From: Bugulina stolonifera
Lineage: Eukaryota > Bryozoa > Gymnolaemata > Cheilostomatida > Bugulidae
NCBI GenBank assembly: GCA_935421135.1
Contig: OW285187.1
Coordinates: 7,192,001 to 7,256,000 of the forward strand
DNA length: 64,000 bases
Reading direction: 5' to 3'
Shown: piece after piece, positions 46,301-61,300 of the stretch
Layout of the letters: each line of letters starts with the position of its first letter
Position numbering within the stretch: the first letter of the stretch is position 1
Position numbers and translations under genes: made by a program
The notes under the pieces: generated by a model
The model's input: the letters and a program-made list of their open reading frames with translations, nothing else
Database searches by the model: none
Told to the model about the DNA's origin: nothing

Positions 46301-49300
46301 TCGTAGACGCTTGTGCTCTAGATTAGGAGACGAGGTGATACTTGATCACATGATTCTTAATCTCAAATTACTCACTAATTATATTTCTTTATATATTTCA
46401 GCTTGAGTTACCTACTTGGAACCAACTATCAGCCAACTACCCGGGCTATAAACACGCAGGCAAAGGAAAATACAAAAATCTAGAACTATTTTTAAAACTA
46501 GGTCAGGCACCGTTACCACAGGAACATCAGGAAGACACGAGCTCTCTGAGGCTATCGTTTGCTCTCAATAGACTTGGTGGCGAACATAGACTCGGGACAG
46601 ACGTGATTCATATTTCAAAAAATTATGACCACGACAGCGTCAAGGGCAGAGATGGTCAACAATATATATACAGGACAATGGCCTTTGGCCCATTTCTTGC
46701 CATGAAGTATAAAAGTCCACAACTTATTCGAACAGACCCACTAGATCCCGGCCTGCCAGAAAGGACCATCAAAGGAAAACGTGGCATCGTCAGATTTGTT
46801 ACCTTCCATAAAAACAATAAGCACGCGGATGCGAGAATAGCATTATGGGACTGTGACCATATATATCAAGCGAGAGAACTTTCAAAGATGCACCATTTGA
46901 TATCAGTGGAATTCTGGGAGTTACCAGGTAAATAGTAAATAAGTACTGTAGCATGCATTCCTTACACCTACTGTATGATGGGAGTGTTGCAGATAGCATC
47001 TGTTTGCATAGCTGTATATTGGAGGCGAACAAAAAACTAAATCATAAGTAAACACTGTTGCAATAGTAGGAAAATATAATACATAACTATCATAGTGTAG
47101 GGTTCTAAACAAATATCTGTCTGCTGCAATTATGTGGGAAACTGGCAACTGTTCAACTGAATCTTGGCTCAAACATGCTGACTGGAGAATACTGACTACT
47201 CCAGTATATTAGTCAGTATAGTTCCTTAGTCTAGTGTGACCTCATCCTCACCTATACTGTGGTCCCTTCCTCTACACTAATGCAAATGGTTCAAGAAGGT
47301 GCCAGCACCCCACTGTGCCCTATTCATTGATGAGTAGATTACAGGAAGCTTTCTATACGTGAGAGAGAGAGAGGGCTATATAAACTGTACCAACGCATAA
47401 CACATCATGTAAATGTACTGTAGTTAGACTAGCATAATACAGCTGTAACCCATGATAGAGTCATACCGTTGGGCATTTTCACTCCAACAAAGTTTTGAAA
47501 CTTCTAGCTGCAAGTTGAAATTTATGAATAGTCCATGCTCTACTATCAACTTTATATGAGCTGTGTACACCAGCTTTGACAGATTCAGTAGATAGTGTGT
47601 AGATGTGTATCTTGGAGTCGGATAAGAGCATGGATAGGCTATTGTGGAGTATTTACCCAACAAACGTAGAGAGATACATATGGCACATGTAGATAACATG
47701 AATAAATAACATGGAGTAGATATTGTAGTGGTATTAAATAGGAGAGAGGACAGGCTTGTACCAGAAGAAGTGTTGTAAGAGATAAGTTGTTATCTACATC
47801 CAGTCTGTGAGAGGGAACAGCTGTCAGTGAGATTACAAGGGGGACAAACTCCACTTCCCTAATCAGCTAGCAGCTGTGTCCCACAGCTTATAAGATCAGC
47901 ATGTTGAAAACTAAATTGATACATTCAACTCTTCAATTGTTGACTTTACTGCCTGTTATTTGTGATCTAACAATTACAAGATACAAGAGTATACAATATC
48001 CAAACACTACTTGTACAGTTACCTACTGTTCAATGACCCTTGAAAGTTTTAAGAATTCAAAGAAGCAGAAGCTAAAGAGGTACTTGTAACATGATCGGTA
48101 GTTGGTAATGGTAGAAGTAGCCGTTGGTCATACTAGACACTATGTATATAATATACAGTCAGTAGGTAGCATCAGTACACTATCACTAGAACAGCAGATG
48201 GGCTAGAGGAACCAAGCTCATGTTCAACGCTAATGTTGTTTTTACAACACAATAAAACCTTAAAATACTCTATTCAACAGCACAATTCATGCAAAAACAT
48301 TTTATATCATGACATTACAACTCTTTGAGCCCACGTGTTAAGATTTCTATGATAAAAGACGAACCCTTTTCATCAAGAGTAAATACGAATAATAGGTAGG
48401 TCACTAAAATCATAATTGTTCAAATAAGATGATATAGAAATGTTTGATTCCATTAGTAAGGATATTCATCATTGAGTTAACAAAAAGGAGTTGAATATAC
48501 CAACAGATGGAATAACACGAAATACTGACAAGGAATATTACACACCTGATGGTTAACAGCTATCTATTTAGTGCATGCACATCCCACTGTGTATGAGAGA
48601 TGAACTAATGTTATCATATCTCCATTATAAAATCCACTGTGTAAATATGTTCACTGCAACTACAGGAGTTCCTAATGGCTTACTTATAGTAGAGGCACCT
48701 GATCCAGTGTAATGCCTCTTTTATCTATACATGCTTCAGTTCATGCAGCGTTTAGCTAATTTTTAAACTCCAAATGGGTCTACATATTATATAAAATTAC
48801 ACTAAAATAGTTTGAAATATTTTGTCATGCCCCATTCCATGTACATAAATCATGATATGAAATAGAGATAGTTTTGATTTTACCATTTTATTCATAGACC
48901 CATATTGACACCTTTTTTCACTATGTTTCAGATTCCAAATGTCCGACCTGAATGCTGGAATCAAAGTGAAGAGTTGAGTTCGTCCAGAGATGACATATTT
49001 ATGCCAAAGTAGAAGAATATATGGCTATGGGTTGTTAGCGTGAACAGCCCTACCACACATCTATTCAATCATATAATAACTCAATCCTATACTCATATAA
49101 ATAATATCTCACTGTACATAGAGAATTATAATAATTTTTTCCACTTTCCTGCTTCAGAATTATGTAAATTATTATGACTGACTAAATTTTATCACATCAA
49201 CAATTGATTTGGAGTGTTTATAGCCAAATTGCCTACCAAATAAATTGCCTTGAATGTTTTTATCGAATTTATGATGTATATGATAGAGAGAGAGATAGAG

Positions 49301-52300
49301 ATGTAATATTTTTTATAATGGACACATAAATTCTGAGATGATGGTTATTGTGTATTATGTAACCAGGTAGTAAGTTAAGCCAGTCAATGACTTGGATCGC
49401 ATGATGTTTGATACTGGGAAAGGATTAACAACAATTTCAAGTTTACCCCAATGTAGAGTCTGGCTGGTTTCTCACAGAGTGTGAGATCACATTCAGTTAT
49501 GAAAATCTCACCGACTTGTGATAAAAGGAGTATTTCATTTCATGTCACGCAAACGTTGTTTATTCTATTTTTAAATTTAAATTATTATCTCCTTATCTAT
49601 ATGCATATTGAATAAATTATATAATTTAACAATAAGGTGTTGTCATCTTACACTGGCTTAGTGAATCTTTTGTGATTGTCAAATTAATTACATAAACCTT
49701 GGTTCTATTCACATCAATTATACTCTACAAGTACTACTCTAAAATAAGTTGAAAGAGACCATCATGTAAAAACAGCCGCTTGAGAGAGTGAGTTTCTATT
49801 GGTCGCTTTCATTAACAAAGCCATGCCATTGGATAAAAGTAGGCAGATGGTATTAGGTGACAGATTTATTCCAATTTCGGAAGATTAAGCAACATAGCCG
49901 TGATAACATTTACATTTCAATCAAGAGAAATAACAATATTTGACAATGGGCTCATCCTAAAGCACACACCTACAGTTATAAGGGCAGCTGCTTATTGGTT
50001 TTAGTTGAGAGAAAAAACAGAAATACATGAACTCTCTTTGATATGGTCAATTATCCATGTCTATTAAACCTGAAGCAAGCCACTTGTGAAGTGTGCTTGA
50101 ATACCACTTAACAACTTTGAGGTAGAAAATGGTGAAAATAAAACCAGAATTACTGAATCAAGTACTCCCCAGGGTGTAAAAGGTGCCACCATTTTAGCTT
50201 ACATTAGCTACCATTAACTTCTTAACTACTGCTATTACACACCATTGTTCAAAACATTGGCCAATTATTACACCAACTATTAACACCACCACTTGCAGGT
50301 TTCTTTTGATGGCCGAGTAGATAGCACTGGGTACATCTGGGTAACTCAGTCTACAGCTGCTCATATTAGCGCTGTACTCAAAACAAACATCCATGGTCTA
50401 TGGACAAAAGGAACCAGTGAACAAGATGCTGGAAGGTTTTGTAAATGTAGAGTTTATGAAAGCAGCAAGCTGAAAGTGTTCAACCTTTTGGATGAATCGT
50501 TGTCTTTATATTTTAGGGAATATAATTGCTTATTAATTGGGCATTTTCTAGACCTACTTGCATGCCTTAAATTTAGGAAGAGCTGTCTGAGCCTTCTGCC
50601 GAACCAGCAGTTCTATTTTCGGAACCAAGTGGTAACCAAAGCCTCCCAGACTCCCTGTCAGATACCCACACTGCGTTATGAAGTCATATATTATTATAAA
50701 TTACATTTTTAAGAACAATGAGTTGTGATGGTTAACTTTCTTATGTTGTTACTGATCATTACTATAAATACTGAGTGCAAGATTAATTATATATGGGTGG
50801 AAATAGTTACACAATTAATATTCATGAGTTTTCATAATTATCATCAGACAATTCTTGGGGTAAGCGAGTTAGTTCCCATTGTAACCCAGTCTGGTTACAT
50901 GAGTTCACACCAAGAAGGTATGATATACAACGTGGGGATGATACATAGCGACTAAGAATAATTACTCATCTACACTTATGTCCGACAATGTGTTGGGTGT
51001 TGAATAGCTATCATATTATTATAAGGAAAAAAAAGGTCTTAGCTACCATGGAGGTATAACACTGTCGGTACTCGTTGGGAGGGTGGATAGATTGGTACAG
51101 TGCAATCATTCGTTATATTATCTTATTCTCATTTATTATTATCAGTTGATGTACATTACACCTACTGTAACATTATATACTGTACTACCATGTGCAGTAG
51201 GTAGCTTATGACTAACGTATACATGTACAGTGTACATACTTACATGTAAAGTAAGTATCCCTAAATATACCGTATACTTACATGTAAAGTAAGTACTCCT
51301 AATCTACGTACACCTACACCTACATATGAAGTGAAAGCATGTAGACTACACCAATGATGCATAGTGAAAGAGAGGGGGGATAACTCATCCCCTGTTTGAG
51401 AGATTCACCAGGATTTACCTATTGGTGGAGAGAGAGCACCTGTCTAGAGATTATTGAAGGTCAAAGCAAAACTCCTCACAAATAATAAAATAAATCGAAG
51501 GATCAGGGGAAGATTAGGAGACAGTGGTATTACTTTTTACAGATTACACCATTCTTTAGTCCTATCATGACATTCTTGAGCAATGAGCATAACAATTGTA
51601 TGTACTTCAGCCAGTCTTTTATCAAGTGGGAATTGCCTCCCCAACAAATCTTATTCTAGTTTTTAGCCGTAGGCCTAAATCTTAGTAGATGACTGTTCCC
51701 TACCATAACAGCACATGTATGATACACTGCTATCCCTATCATGGTCCTATGCCCTAATCAAGTCCTCTATCAGCTGCTAAATGAGTTTATAATGACTTGG
51801 GTTGCAATAAACAGTAAGAATGTTTTTCATCTTTGGTGCCCTTTTTAGTGGCTTTTGACTAGAAATGATCTATCTTTTAAATCTTTGGCAAAACTAAAAA
51901 TAATGAAAGGGAATAGATAGATGGCACAACATCTGAGAAAGGTTGGTGTATAAGTTGGCAAATACAGGAGCTATAGTTAGAGAAAGAATGCCATCCTTTC
52001 ACCTGACTAAACACTCGGAGGAGAAAGTTAATATAACTGATGTGTTATTCTATGCTATTAATTCTCCCATACAGGAGATATCAATAACGTATTGAACTTC
52101 TATTGGATATCAAATACATGCCTTGAATTTCCATTGATTATGAAATACATGCTTTTTGTCCATTTTTATCATTTGTCATATTAAATAGTATTGGATATGC
52201 CGGAGCTTTATAAAACAGATGGTAATGTGGAAGCAGGACACCTTGGAGAACATGTCACACAATAACAATCTACTACTAGAACCATAATTATAAAATATTG

Positions 52301-55300
52301 TGTTTTAATTACCATTATATACATTGTACATTGTATTTTATACACTTTATCGTAGGAGATGTAAATGTTAGGATATATGTTATCTTCAGTAATATAGATT
52401 GTATCTATTGGTGATATGCCCAGTGAAGCACTGTTTATGTTGAATCTACTTGCACTACTAGTATACTGTATATACAGCAACAGCCTGCAGGCAATGCTAC
52501 ATTGTCTACCTAATATCTACTGCTGCATCTAGTCTACTAGGTTTTTTTGTGAAAGTGCCATTTATTGTTAGATACTAGATTACCTAGGGCTAGTGTTTTG
52601 ACTAGCAGCCATTCCATCTGTTTATTTTACTTCCAGGCATTTAGACCTATATAGCATAAATGTAAATAGTTCTAGAGCATGAGTTGGAAGAACTGAAGCA
52701 CTCATGCCATTTATATACGAGCCACAAGTGTACCTATAGTCCCAGCTTCACTCAGTAACACTCAAGTAAACCTTGTCATTTGAAGAGATTATGCATTTTG
52801 AAACTAACACATGTCATGTCAATATTCAAATATTTTGAAGTTTTCAACTGCCACCCATTGATATGAAGAGTATTAGGTGAGTGTTGACCTTACATCTGGG
52901 TCAGTTTTCTCTTTTGACTCTCAAACAGGCTTGCAAAGTTCCATTGACGAAAATCAGGGAGGTTCAGCATTTGGGTGGGGGTGTCCATTTTGGGTGGAGT
53001 GGGGTACTAAATTTTGAGTTGAAAATCAGGGAGTCCCCTGCAGAATCAGGGAGACTTGGTAAGCCTGCTCCCAACAAAGTTTGAAACGAAAATGAAAAAC
53101 ATAAAAATATAATAGACATATAAGACTTACGAATATAGAGCGTCATGCTGTCCTAGCTGTCCAAACCTTAGCTCTGTACCACATATTACACTCCTACAGA
53201 ACAATCAAACTCACATTAGTGTTCATATAAGCTGCTCTTTGGCATAACAACAGGATAAAAAATATTTGACACTCTTGTGTCAGTGGAAGTATGACGTAAA
53301 GTGAAAGAGCTGGCAGGTGCTCCAGTATGGTATGGAGTAGAGACACTTGACCATGTGAGGGGATGGCATACCACCCATGGCAGACTTCTGCTGACGCTGG
53401 CGCCTTATGATACAAGCTGTAATACTAATCCACATGTAAGTGTACGTGTATAACTGTGTAATGTATTAACATTAGTATATCATAATATATTGTAAAACTA
53501 TTATCCCAACATTTCGTCACTCACAGCTTCTATGTGGGTGGACAGAACATATATCAACAAAAAAACTCGTCAATGCTACACAGCACACATCTGCCACACT
53601 TTGTAGCTATTTGCTTATAGCCCTTGCTGTCTCTAGCAGACCAGCATGGTACTATTAGTTCATATATTCTAAAAGTAGTTCAGGCCTCTAGTTAAGCACA
53701 ACAAAATTATGCAGAAAGTTAACCAAATGAAATCAGTGTATTAAAAGGTGTGGACTGGAAGAATGCAGAGGTATTGGAAGCCGTATCAAGTCATTACAAC
53801 ATATAGGCAGGTATCCTACACACCATTGTCATCAACATGTCATATTTATTATTGCTATTTAATTAGGTAACGTCTGATAGTTGTCATAAACTACATGCCT
53901 ATTGCATGATGACATGTACAGGTACATGTACATGTACCTGTACATGTATGTGTGTGTGTATAAAGTTATGTATGTGTGTGCATAAAGTTATGTATATGTA
54001 TGTGTATGTGTATAAGCTACATACGTGTATGTGTATAAGCTACATATGTGTATGTGTATGAAGTTATGTACAAAGTTATGTGGTACCTACTGGCCCTAGC
54101 ACAGTGAACAGAACATGTTACCACTACACCAGCTCAGCAACCTTGAAAAAGGAAGCTTCACCAGTGAGTGGTAGATGTGCTCTGAGCCAACTGCACACAA
54201 GACACCCCTTGTATGATGGCTACCTTACTATATATAGGGTGTTAAGGGGTTTGGCAATTCTTTTCATTACTACATGTATTTCATCAGTTTAATATCATCA
54301 CACTATAAATGTTAATCACACCTACTATCAGAAAACAAACCCAATTAGCATTTTAATTGTCAAATGACAACAATCGCTAGTCTTTTGAAGATTCGCTGAC
54401 TGTATATATTTATATGTGGGGAGGAATTAGTAATGTAATAATATGTGCATAAATAATGTGACAAATTAACTTCAATACTGTCCAGGTATTAGGTTGCCAA
54501 CAGATTAACCTTGATTGAATAAATTTGGAGTTATCACTTCTATACAAGAAATTACAACTCCTTAGTATACCATAGAAATTACTAGAGATGGTATTTGGCT
54601 ACTTGGCTTCATTATTCTTCTACCCATTAGTTACAATCTTAAACATTAAAATGGCTTTGGAATAAATTACCATGTTTGTAATGTGAAGCTACTGAATGCT
54701 GTATCCTATACCAATGGTATACCAATGGAGTTGGCAGTAAATATGATACAATATATATGTTAGCTGATGCAAACTCTGTAATGCAAAAGTATAGTTACCT
54801 GCGACCTTCTTGTAAGGATAGTTTTGTCACAAACAGTTGTAGTTGAGAATTGTCCCCCTCTCTTTCTAATGAGTATACATTGTATATGTACTGTATACCA
54901 TCTCCATGAGTCACAGGGAATCTATAGGATAATACAGAGTTATGTGATGTTGTGACATGTAGTAGCAGGTGGTGACATTTACCTCACATCACAATGTAAG
55001 TAATGCACCTTTTACTAGTGAACAAGCACTACAAGTACACAGCATCTACTATCCATCCTACATCATAGTACACTATTGATACATGTACATGCATCACTCT
55101 AGTACTGTAGAGAAATGTAACCAATTGTGTATATTACTACTTCAGCATGATAGCTAGTATGATTTCCTCTGACACTACTTACATGACTAGACTTAGCATG
55201 TACGGAATTAGATAGTTATATTGCATATACACATAGAGCTACATGTATCAAAGTCCTGGGCACAAGCAAACCAAAGATAACACACCTAGCTATAACCAAA

Positions 55301-58300
55301 ACATTATTGTTTGTTATCTCTAAGACTACATGCAATACATTGCCAAACAAATGATAAGAATAAAACCAGGCCAGGGTGACATTAAAATGACCAAGTGCAG
55401 ATAATTCCAAACATGACCACAATTTACACATTACTAGTTATGAGAGGGTTTACTCACTGTTTGACTTTGTGCAGTTTAGATCCCTGAGATAACTTGATGG
55501 TAGTTTTCATAACCATACTCTTGGCTATACTCACCTGTAACATTACTCCATTCAATTAGATCTTTATATAATACAGTTACAATAAGATAACAAATAGATA
55601 CAAGAATGAAAACACATCCACTGCTACTGAGACAGCAGACTGTATAATAACACATGTACGTATTTGGACCACACAACATTGTTTGATTATTATTAAAAAC
55701 CAAAAACACATGAAACTAAATGGTAACAAGAGTTAGTAACTCCCATACTGAAGTAGTATCTATACATGCTGAACTGGAATTCTAACATTTCATGGTGAAC
55801 GACTAAACTTATCCCACATATCAGATCTCTGATGTCGTGAACACCCACATCAAATTGTATTTTTGTTTATAATCTGCAACCTTCACAAGTTATTCAAGAA
55901 TAGAAATACAATAAATGAAATAGTGTGGCAGTTTTAGTGTGGAGTATTAGTTACTACAGCATTTTTCATAACTTACTGAGGGGGTAGTCAACGCGTCCCG
56001 TAACAGTGTAGAGAGTTGCTTATAGAGCTGAATTAGTGACATGTCAGGTTGTGCCTTGTAGATGAGTTTACTATCTGAGAAGATGATATAATCCAAGTAT
56101 AATATACAATAGCTATACTATCGATATGACTCTATACACACAGTTTCAGTGTTGGAGTTGTGTTCTCTTGTATCTCATAGGACCATCTACATTATATTAT
56201 ATCCATTGTAATTACAATAGTTTGATTGTTAAGGGGTTTGGCTATTTTTCTCTGTGTGATCTACTCAGTCATAAATTCCTTACAAAAATAAAAATAAAAA
56301 TATTTTGACTAGATTCAATATACATGTATTACACATAAGAAAAGAACACTGCATTACTAAAGTTACATGTACATGTATATTTTGCAAAATACAATGCAAA
56401 TTGTAGCCCATATATCTATATTGTGGATATACATGGAGTATGATATATACCGTATCTTCATTATGTGACCAATGTTACCTGACAGGTTGGGATAGTCTTC
56501 CAGGGTGGTCCAGAGGCTACTTTCATCCAATTTAGGTGGACATGTAAGATCACAGTCTTTTAAATACTGACCAACTCTCTCTAGTCTGATATGGGAACCA
56601 TTTTCCTACAAGTAAGTTTATAATGATGCATTTTTCAGCAAGTAAGTTTATGTATACAAGTAATACATGTACATGCCTACTTCATGCATCAGCTGGTTTT
56701 TTTTTTAGAAACCGCTCAGCTGGGAGTTGAACACTCAGCTGTCAGAATGAAAGCGGTGTGCTCTACAGCTGGATCTGGGACAAGGAATAGTCCCATATAC
56801 ATGTTTACTATCTAGTAAGTCAATATGATGCATGCTTCGCTTACAACACAGTGCTGTTGATCAGCATTTACATCTAAAATAAAGCACTATAAAACGCCTC
56901 TACATTTATTAAATCAATAAATACATCGACTTACTTCTAAACCTCCAAAGTTTTCGTTAAGAAAGTCAGCCACATTGTAATAGTCTGGTGTAGCATACGT
57001 GTCTGGTACAGTCTGTTCCGATACTCGTAATATCACTGAATGAATACATGAATCCATATGTAGTACATGTATACTAGCGTTACTTTAACAGTAATATGTT
57101 AGCACTACCATTACAGCAGTTGTATATTACCAGTGATGATAGTCACACAGTAACAGTAGTTGACAATGCCTATATAACAGTGAAATGAGACAGAATGTAC
57201 TAATGGTGATTTACTACGTGACGAACCTGCATACAGCCATGCTGAGAAAGATTTCAGATTCCGATTTCCTGTTGAGAGAAGTCTACAAGTATCATTAAAG
57301 TAGTTAATATCACACCAATAAATAGAAAAATACTACAAGAAATAATTAATTCAATGAAATGTATGTTGACGAGCACAGTACTAGAGGAACACAGTACCGG
57401 TGTAACACAGTACCAGTGTAACACAGTGCCGGTGTAACACAGTACCGGTGTAACACAGTACCGGTGTAACACAGTACCAGTGTAACACAGTACCGGTGTA
57501 ACACAGTACCAGTGTAACACAGTACCAGTGTAACACAGTACCGGTGTAGCACAGTACCGGTGTAGCACAGTACTAGTGTAACACAGTACCGGTGTAGCAC
57601 AGTACCGGTGTAACACAGTACTAGTGTAACACAGTACCGGTGTAGCACAGTACCGGTGTAACACCGTACCGGTGTAACACAGTACCAGTGTAACACAGTA
57701 ACAGTGAGTACCAGTGTAACACAGTACCGGTGTAGCACAGTACCAGTGTAACACAGTACCGGTGTAACACAGTACCGGTGTAACACAGTACCAGTGTAAC
57801 ACAGTACCGGTGTAGCACAGTACCAGTGTAACACAGTACCGGTGTAACACAGTACTAGTGTAACACAGTACTAGAGGAACACAGTACCGGTGTAACACAG
57901 TACCGGCGTAGCACAGTACCAGTGTGACACAGTACCAGTGCAACACAGTACTAGTGTAACACAGTACCAACGTGACACAGTTACTAGTGTAACACAGTAC
58001 CAAAGTAACACAGTACCAGTGTGACACAGTATTAGTGTAACACCATAACACAGTATCAGTGCAACACAGTATCAGAGTAACTCAGCAACAGTGTAACACA
58101 GTACCAGTGTAACACAGTACTAGTGTAACACAGTAACAGTGAGTACCAGTGTAACACAGTACTAGTGTAACACACTACCAGTGTAACACAGTACCAGTGT
58201 AACACGGTACCAGTGTAACACAATGCCAGTGTAACACAGTACCAGTGTAACACGGTACCAGTGTAACACAATACCAGTGTAACACAGTAACTCACTCCTG

Positions 58301-61300
58301 CATCTCGTTTATCTTCAGCCTCAGGCTCCCACAGCACTGTATTGCCTCCTCCACACGGTGCTCAGTATTCAGTCCTATTGCACCGAATGTGTCTGTCCAC
58401 TGGGAGAGACCATACAAGTCATTCAGGTGGTAGAATATAGACTCCACAGCACTGTAACACACATAATATACATTGTACGTATAATACACATATAACTATC
58501 ACATAATATACACATATTATGGTTATAATATCTAAAGATGGCAGTGTTCTACAATGAAACAAATTTGTAGCAGCAATAAATACAGTGTAGCTTATTCTTG
58601 ATCCATAAATATATTTATATCATATATATCACATGATATACACAATCACATATTACACATGCACAGTGCGATCTTGTACAAAATAAGACTCATACTGCCT
58701 AAATAATGAATGTGAGATCCTAGTAATTATACAGTATATTATATAATGTTACATGTGTATAACAATATTCATACCTTTGCATGTTGATAGTCAGCAACTC
58801 TTGCATAGTCTTATAGTACGCCTGCAAAGACGTACCCAACTTTTTCATTCCTCTTTCTGTGAGATCTTTGGTTAAGAATATCTTCAGTTCATCACTTGGT
58901 GTTCCAAACAGGAGTAGTTCCAGGAAGTCATTGAGAACTGTTCCATCTCCTATAAGCTACATTATAATACGTGTATATTGTACTAATGCACAACACAGCA
59001 CTCCATGTACATGTATATAACTGTAACAGTTTTACTAGAGACAGTAGTAGACACATATACTCATATCAGGTGCTTATTGCAACTCCTGAATGCTCGATTA
59101 TATAACCCATTGATAGTATATGGGGAGAGAGTATAGGTGAGGTAGATGGTGGGTAGTGTATTGAGAGAGAGCAAAGATCAGGTAGATGGTGGGTATTGTA
59201 TCGAGAGAGAGTATAGGTTAGGTAGATGATGGGTATTGTATTGAGAGAGAGTATAGGTCAGGTAGATGGTGGGTATTGTATTGAGAGAAAGTATAGGTTA
59301 GGTAGATGGTGGGTATTGTATTGAGGGAGAGTATAGGTTAGGTAGATAGTGGGTAGAGTATTGAGAGAGAGAGAGTATAGGTTAGGCAGATGGTGGGTAT
59401 TGTGTATATGGAGAGAGTATAGGTTAGGTAGATGGTGGGTATTGTATTGAGGGAGAGTATAGGTTAGGTAGATGGTGGGTATTGTATTGAGGGAGAGTAT
59501 AGGTTAGGTAGATAGTGGGTAGAGTATGGAGAGAGTATAGGTTAGGTAGATAGTGGGTAGAGTATGGAGAGAGAGTATAGGTTAGGTAGATAGTGGGTAG
59601 TGCATAGATAGGTTACCTGTTTCTGTGTTGAGAAATGATTGAGTTTTGAATCCAACTCCAATAGTCCGTCCTCCCATGCCTCAGTCATCTTAGTAATACT
59701 AGCGTCACAGTGCTAATGCATTATATAATATAGCATTATGTCATGCGTGCATACATTCTCTTTCCGGCTGTAGCATAGCATATGCAACTGGACAAAACAA
59801 GTTACAATAAACTTTTTAAAATTGAGATCCGGTTTATTGGATTGCTGACCTTTAAGAAAATACAAATTACACAGCAGAGCATGTATTTCAGTTCTTACAC
59901 CTTCAGAATGGAGAGATCACAGGCCAGAAGCAAAAATGGTCATATGTTTATGTTTATGATAGATGTCTTGCAATCACATAAATATCGTATGCTTACCTCC
60001 AGAAGGCTTATGAGTTTAACAAATTTATCAGCAATAGTCTGTATCTCCTCTCTCCTAGTGGAGAGTGCCTGTGTCACTAACTGTTAAACAAACACATAAT
60101 GTATTCCAAGGTATCCCAGTGCTACATAAAGATTATATAGTAGGTAGTAAACTAGAACAGTTTCTTCATCAGAATGATGATGCTAATGTATTATTACTGA
60201 GTATAGGAAGCGTCACCTCGGCAGCTACGATATGGTTGGAGTAGCTTTAGCTAATAGAATAGAACTATTATAATACCACATGAATACAAAATGGCTACCT
60301 ACCGCAGTCAGATGGTAGTCTCCATGTTTGTCTTTAGCCACGCAGACTATATGTGAACCAGAAGAGGAAAGGCAGGAAGAGCAGGTCTTTACTTCCTGTC
60401 ACACAGAGTTAAGGAGATTATATAAACAGTATACATGTACAGTGTAGTTTGACGCATTACCTCAAAATGGAATCTTCCCTTCTATTGTGGCATTATCCAA
60501 GTTTCTCATTCGCAGGTAAAAGCATGAACATAATAACTATAATAACAAATATACGTAAGCAATAAGTTCACCAATTAAAAATGGAACAAGCAAAAAATTC
60601 AACTCACAGCAAAGCACAAATTCTGTAAGTCTATGGATGCTATGGAAAGTAGACCATAGACATAGACATTGATCAGACCAGAGTCTCCAGACACAACCAA
60701 GTAGTTCAACCTGTAGACAAACACATTGAACATACACATATGAGATGTCAAGGTCGCAGAACAATTATTCCATCATGGCCATTCAATCTTACTGATACAT
60801 CCACAACTCTAACCGGAATATTATACACAATATAGGTTTACAACAATCTGGATATAAATAATGCATAATTTATATAAAAACTAGCAATCTAACATTATAC
60901 ATTGTATTTGAACAGCAGAAAGTAAAGTAATATATTTCATATGAATATGCTTATACATACACTTCTTGGTTGATCAGCTTCACACTCGGTTCCGGATGAT
61001 TCCTATGATAAAGTGAGACAAGATAAGCATTACAGTATCAGTACATGTAGATACTGTACATGTCATATTGGACCAATGGGAGTAAAAGTTAACCAACCTA
61101 GTTCATTGTGTTGATTAGCGACTAATATCGCTTAAATCATTTGCATCCACTGCAAATACTTCAACCACATACCTTAGATTCACCAATGCTGCAAGTAGCC
61201 ATTTTCAGACTAAACATAGCACATGTCTATCAGCAGGGATAAACATGACTTACTCTCTATTCACAGACGGTAGCTTTGGTAACATCTTCTCACTCATGTC

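Noticed and set aside
50293..50712. 139-codon plus-strand frame in ANAPC4 intron 16
   Set aside because: An acceptor-like start exists, but there is no homologue and no partner exons; the Tae4-like gene already ends at 48951.
53194..53415. 73-codon minus-strand frame next to ANAPC4 exon 16
   Set aside because: It lies in the intron immediately before the exon; the in-phase exon is 53131-53193, and this frame is not needed.
54080..54200. A-box-like tggtgtagtgg on the minus strand
   Set aside because: No B box at the right distance, so there is not enough support for a SINE or tRNA.
57254..58337. Long minus-strand frames (up to 265 codons) with VLHRYCVTLVLCYTG-type repeats
   Set aside because: They arise from the 16-base minisatellite in ANAPC4 intron 9; the frames have no splice structure or domain.
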